6,547 nt of DNA from Crocinitomicaceae bacterium (GTDB taxonomy: Bacteria; Bacteroidota; Bacteroidia; Flavobacteriales_D; Crocinitomicaceae), in NCBI GenBank assembly GCA_023264075.1, contig JALQTG010000089.1:1-6547 (forward strand), given 5' to 3'. How positions within the stretch are numbered: the stretch's first letter is position 1; each line of letters begins with the position of its first letter. The translations under genes and the position numbers were made by a program. Below the pieces are notes generated by a model. It was not told the origin of the DNA and did not search any database. It worked only from the letters and a program-made list of their open reading frames with translations. Below are positions 6,261 through 6,547 of the stretch, piece by piece.

Positions 6261-6547
6261 ATGAACTTAAAGTTAAAAATTTGGAGACAGAAGAATGCCA
6301 ACGATAAGGGTAAGATGGTAGACTATCCCATCAGTGATGTATCACCAGATATGTCTTTTCTTGAAATGCTTGATGTTCTCAATAATCAGTTAATTGAAAA
6401 GGGTGAATCACCTGTGGCTTTCGATCACGACTGTCGTGAAGGAATTTGTGGGATGTGTTCGCTTTATATCAATGGTGAAGCACATGGTCCAGATAGAGGA
6501 GTAACTACGTGTCAATTACACATGCGTAAATTTAAAGATGGTGATAC
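6261..6547 (+). CDS. sdhB: Succinate dehydrogenase iron-sulfur subunit SdhB, N-terminal part only
   Basis: The frame runs from the ATG at 6261 to the window end (95 complete codons) without a stop. It begins MNLKLKIWRQ and reaches the plant-type ferredoxin [2Fe-2S] motif: Cys58, Cys63 and Cys66 in CREGICGMC, then Cys84 in VTTC. All four ligands are cysteine, whereas E. coli SdhB has Asp at the third position. The C-terminal domain with the [3Fe-4S] and [4Fe-4S] clusters lies beyond the window; proteins of this type are usually about 240-250 residues. SdhB relays electrons from the FAD of SdhA to the hemes and quinone at SdhC. It starts 7 bases after the sdhA stop, completing the sdhCAB order. 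Truncation is due to the window edge, not to damage. Confidence 0.95.
   Translation, partial: MNLKLKIWRQKNANDKGKMVDYPISDVSPDMSFLEMLDVLNNQLIEKGESPVAFDHDCREGICGMCSLYINGEAHGPDRGVTTCQLHMRKFKDGD

Overview
The window looks like a chromosomal segment of an AT-rich member of the Bacteroidota, most likely Flavobacteriales and perhaps close to Fluviicola/Crocinitomicaceae. The assignment rests on four things: the sdhC-sdhA-sdhB order with a long diheme-type SdhC, a membrane-anchored MutS-related protein of a kind typical of this phylum, A-rich leaders with few Shine-Dalgarno sequences, and three matches to the Bacteroidota -7 promoter element (TAnnTTTG) just upstream of genes. The genus-level guess is inference from remembered protein similarity; no search was run.

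Left part (1-2937). A leftward gene, cut by the window edge, encodes the N-terminus of a MutS-related protein with two membrane segments. It diverges from a rightward EamA/DMT-family transporter gene; only 12 bases separate the two start codons. The transporter gene converges on a leftward ABC-F ATPase gene with 7 bases between the stop codons, and a small AT-rich hairpin at the end of the transporter gene may terminate both transcripts.

Middle (2938-3557). This is a 620-base gap without a convincing gene. It holds the ABC-F promoter at the left edge and the sdh promoter at the right edge. Between them lies a block of about 250 bases (near 3065-3313) that is clearly richer in G+C than its flanks. 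The block is bracketed by a 9-base inverted repeat and then by a 5-base direct repeat, so it may be a small non-autonomous insertion. This is the only part of the window not explained by known gene families.

Right part (3558-6547). A tightly packed sdhCAB operon encodes succinate:quinone oxidoreductase (complex II). SdhC is the diheme membrane anchor, SdhA the FAD-bearing catalytic subunit, and SdhB the iron-sulfur subunit, which is cut by the window end after its [2Fe-2S] cysteines. Together they couple succinate oxidation in the TCA cycle to quinone reduction, presumably menaquinone, or run in reverse as fumarate reductase.

Apart from the middle gap, the window is ordinary core genome. I see no CRISPR array, tRNA, rRNA, defence system or biosynthetic cluster, and no convincing new system.
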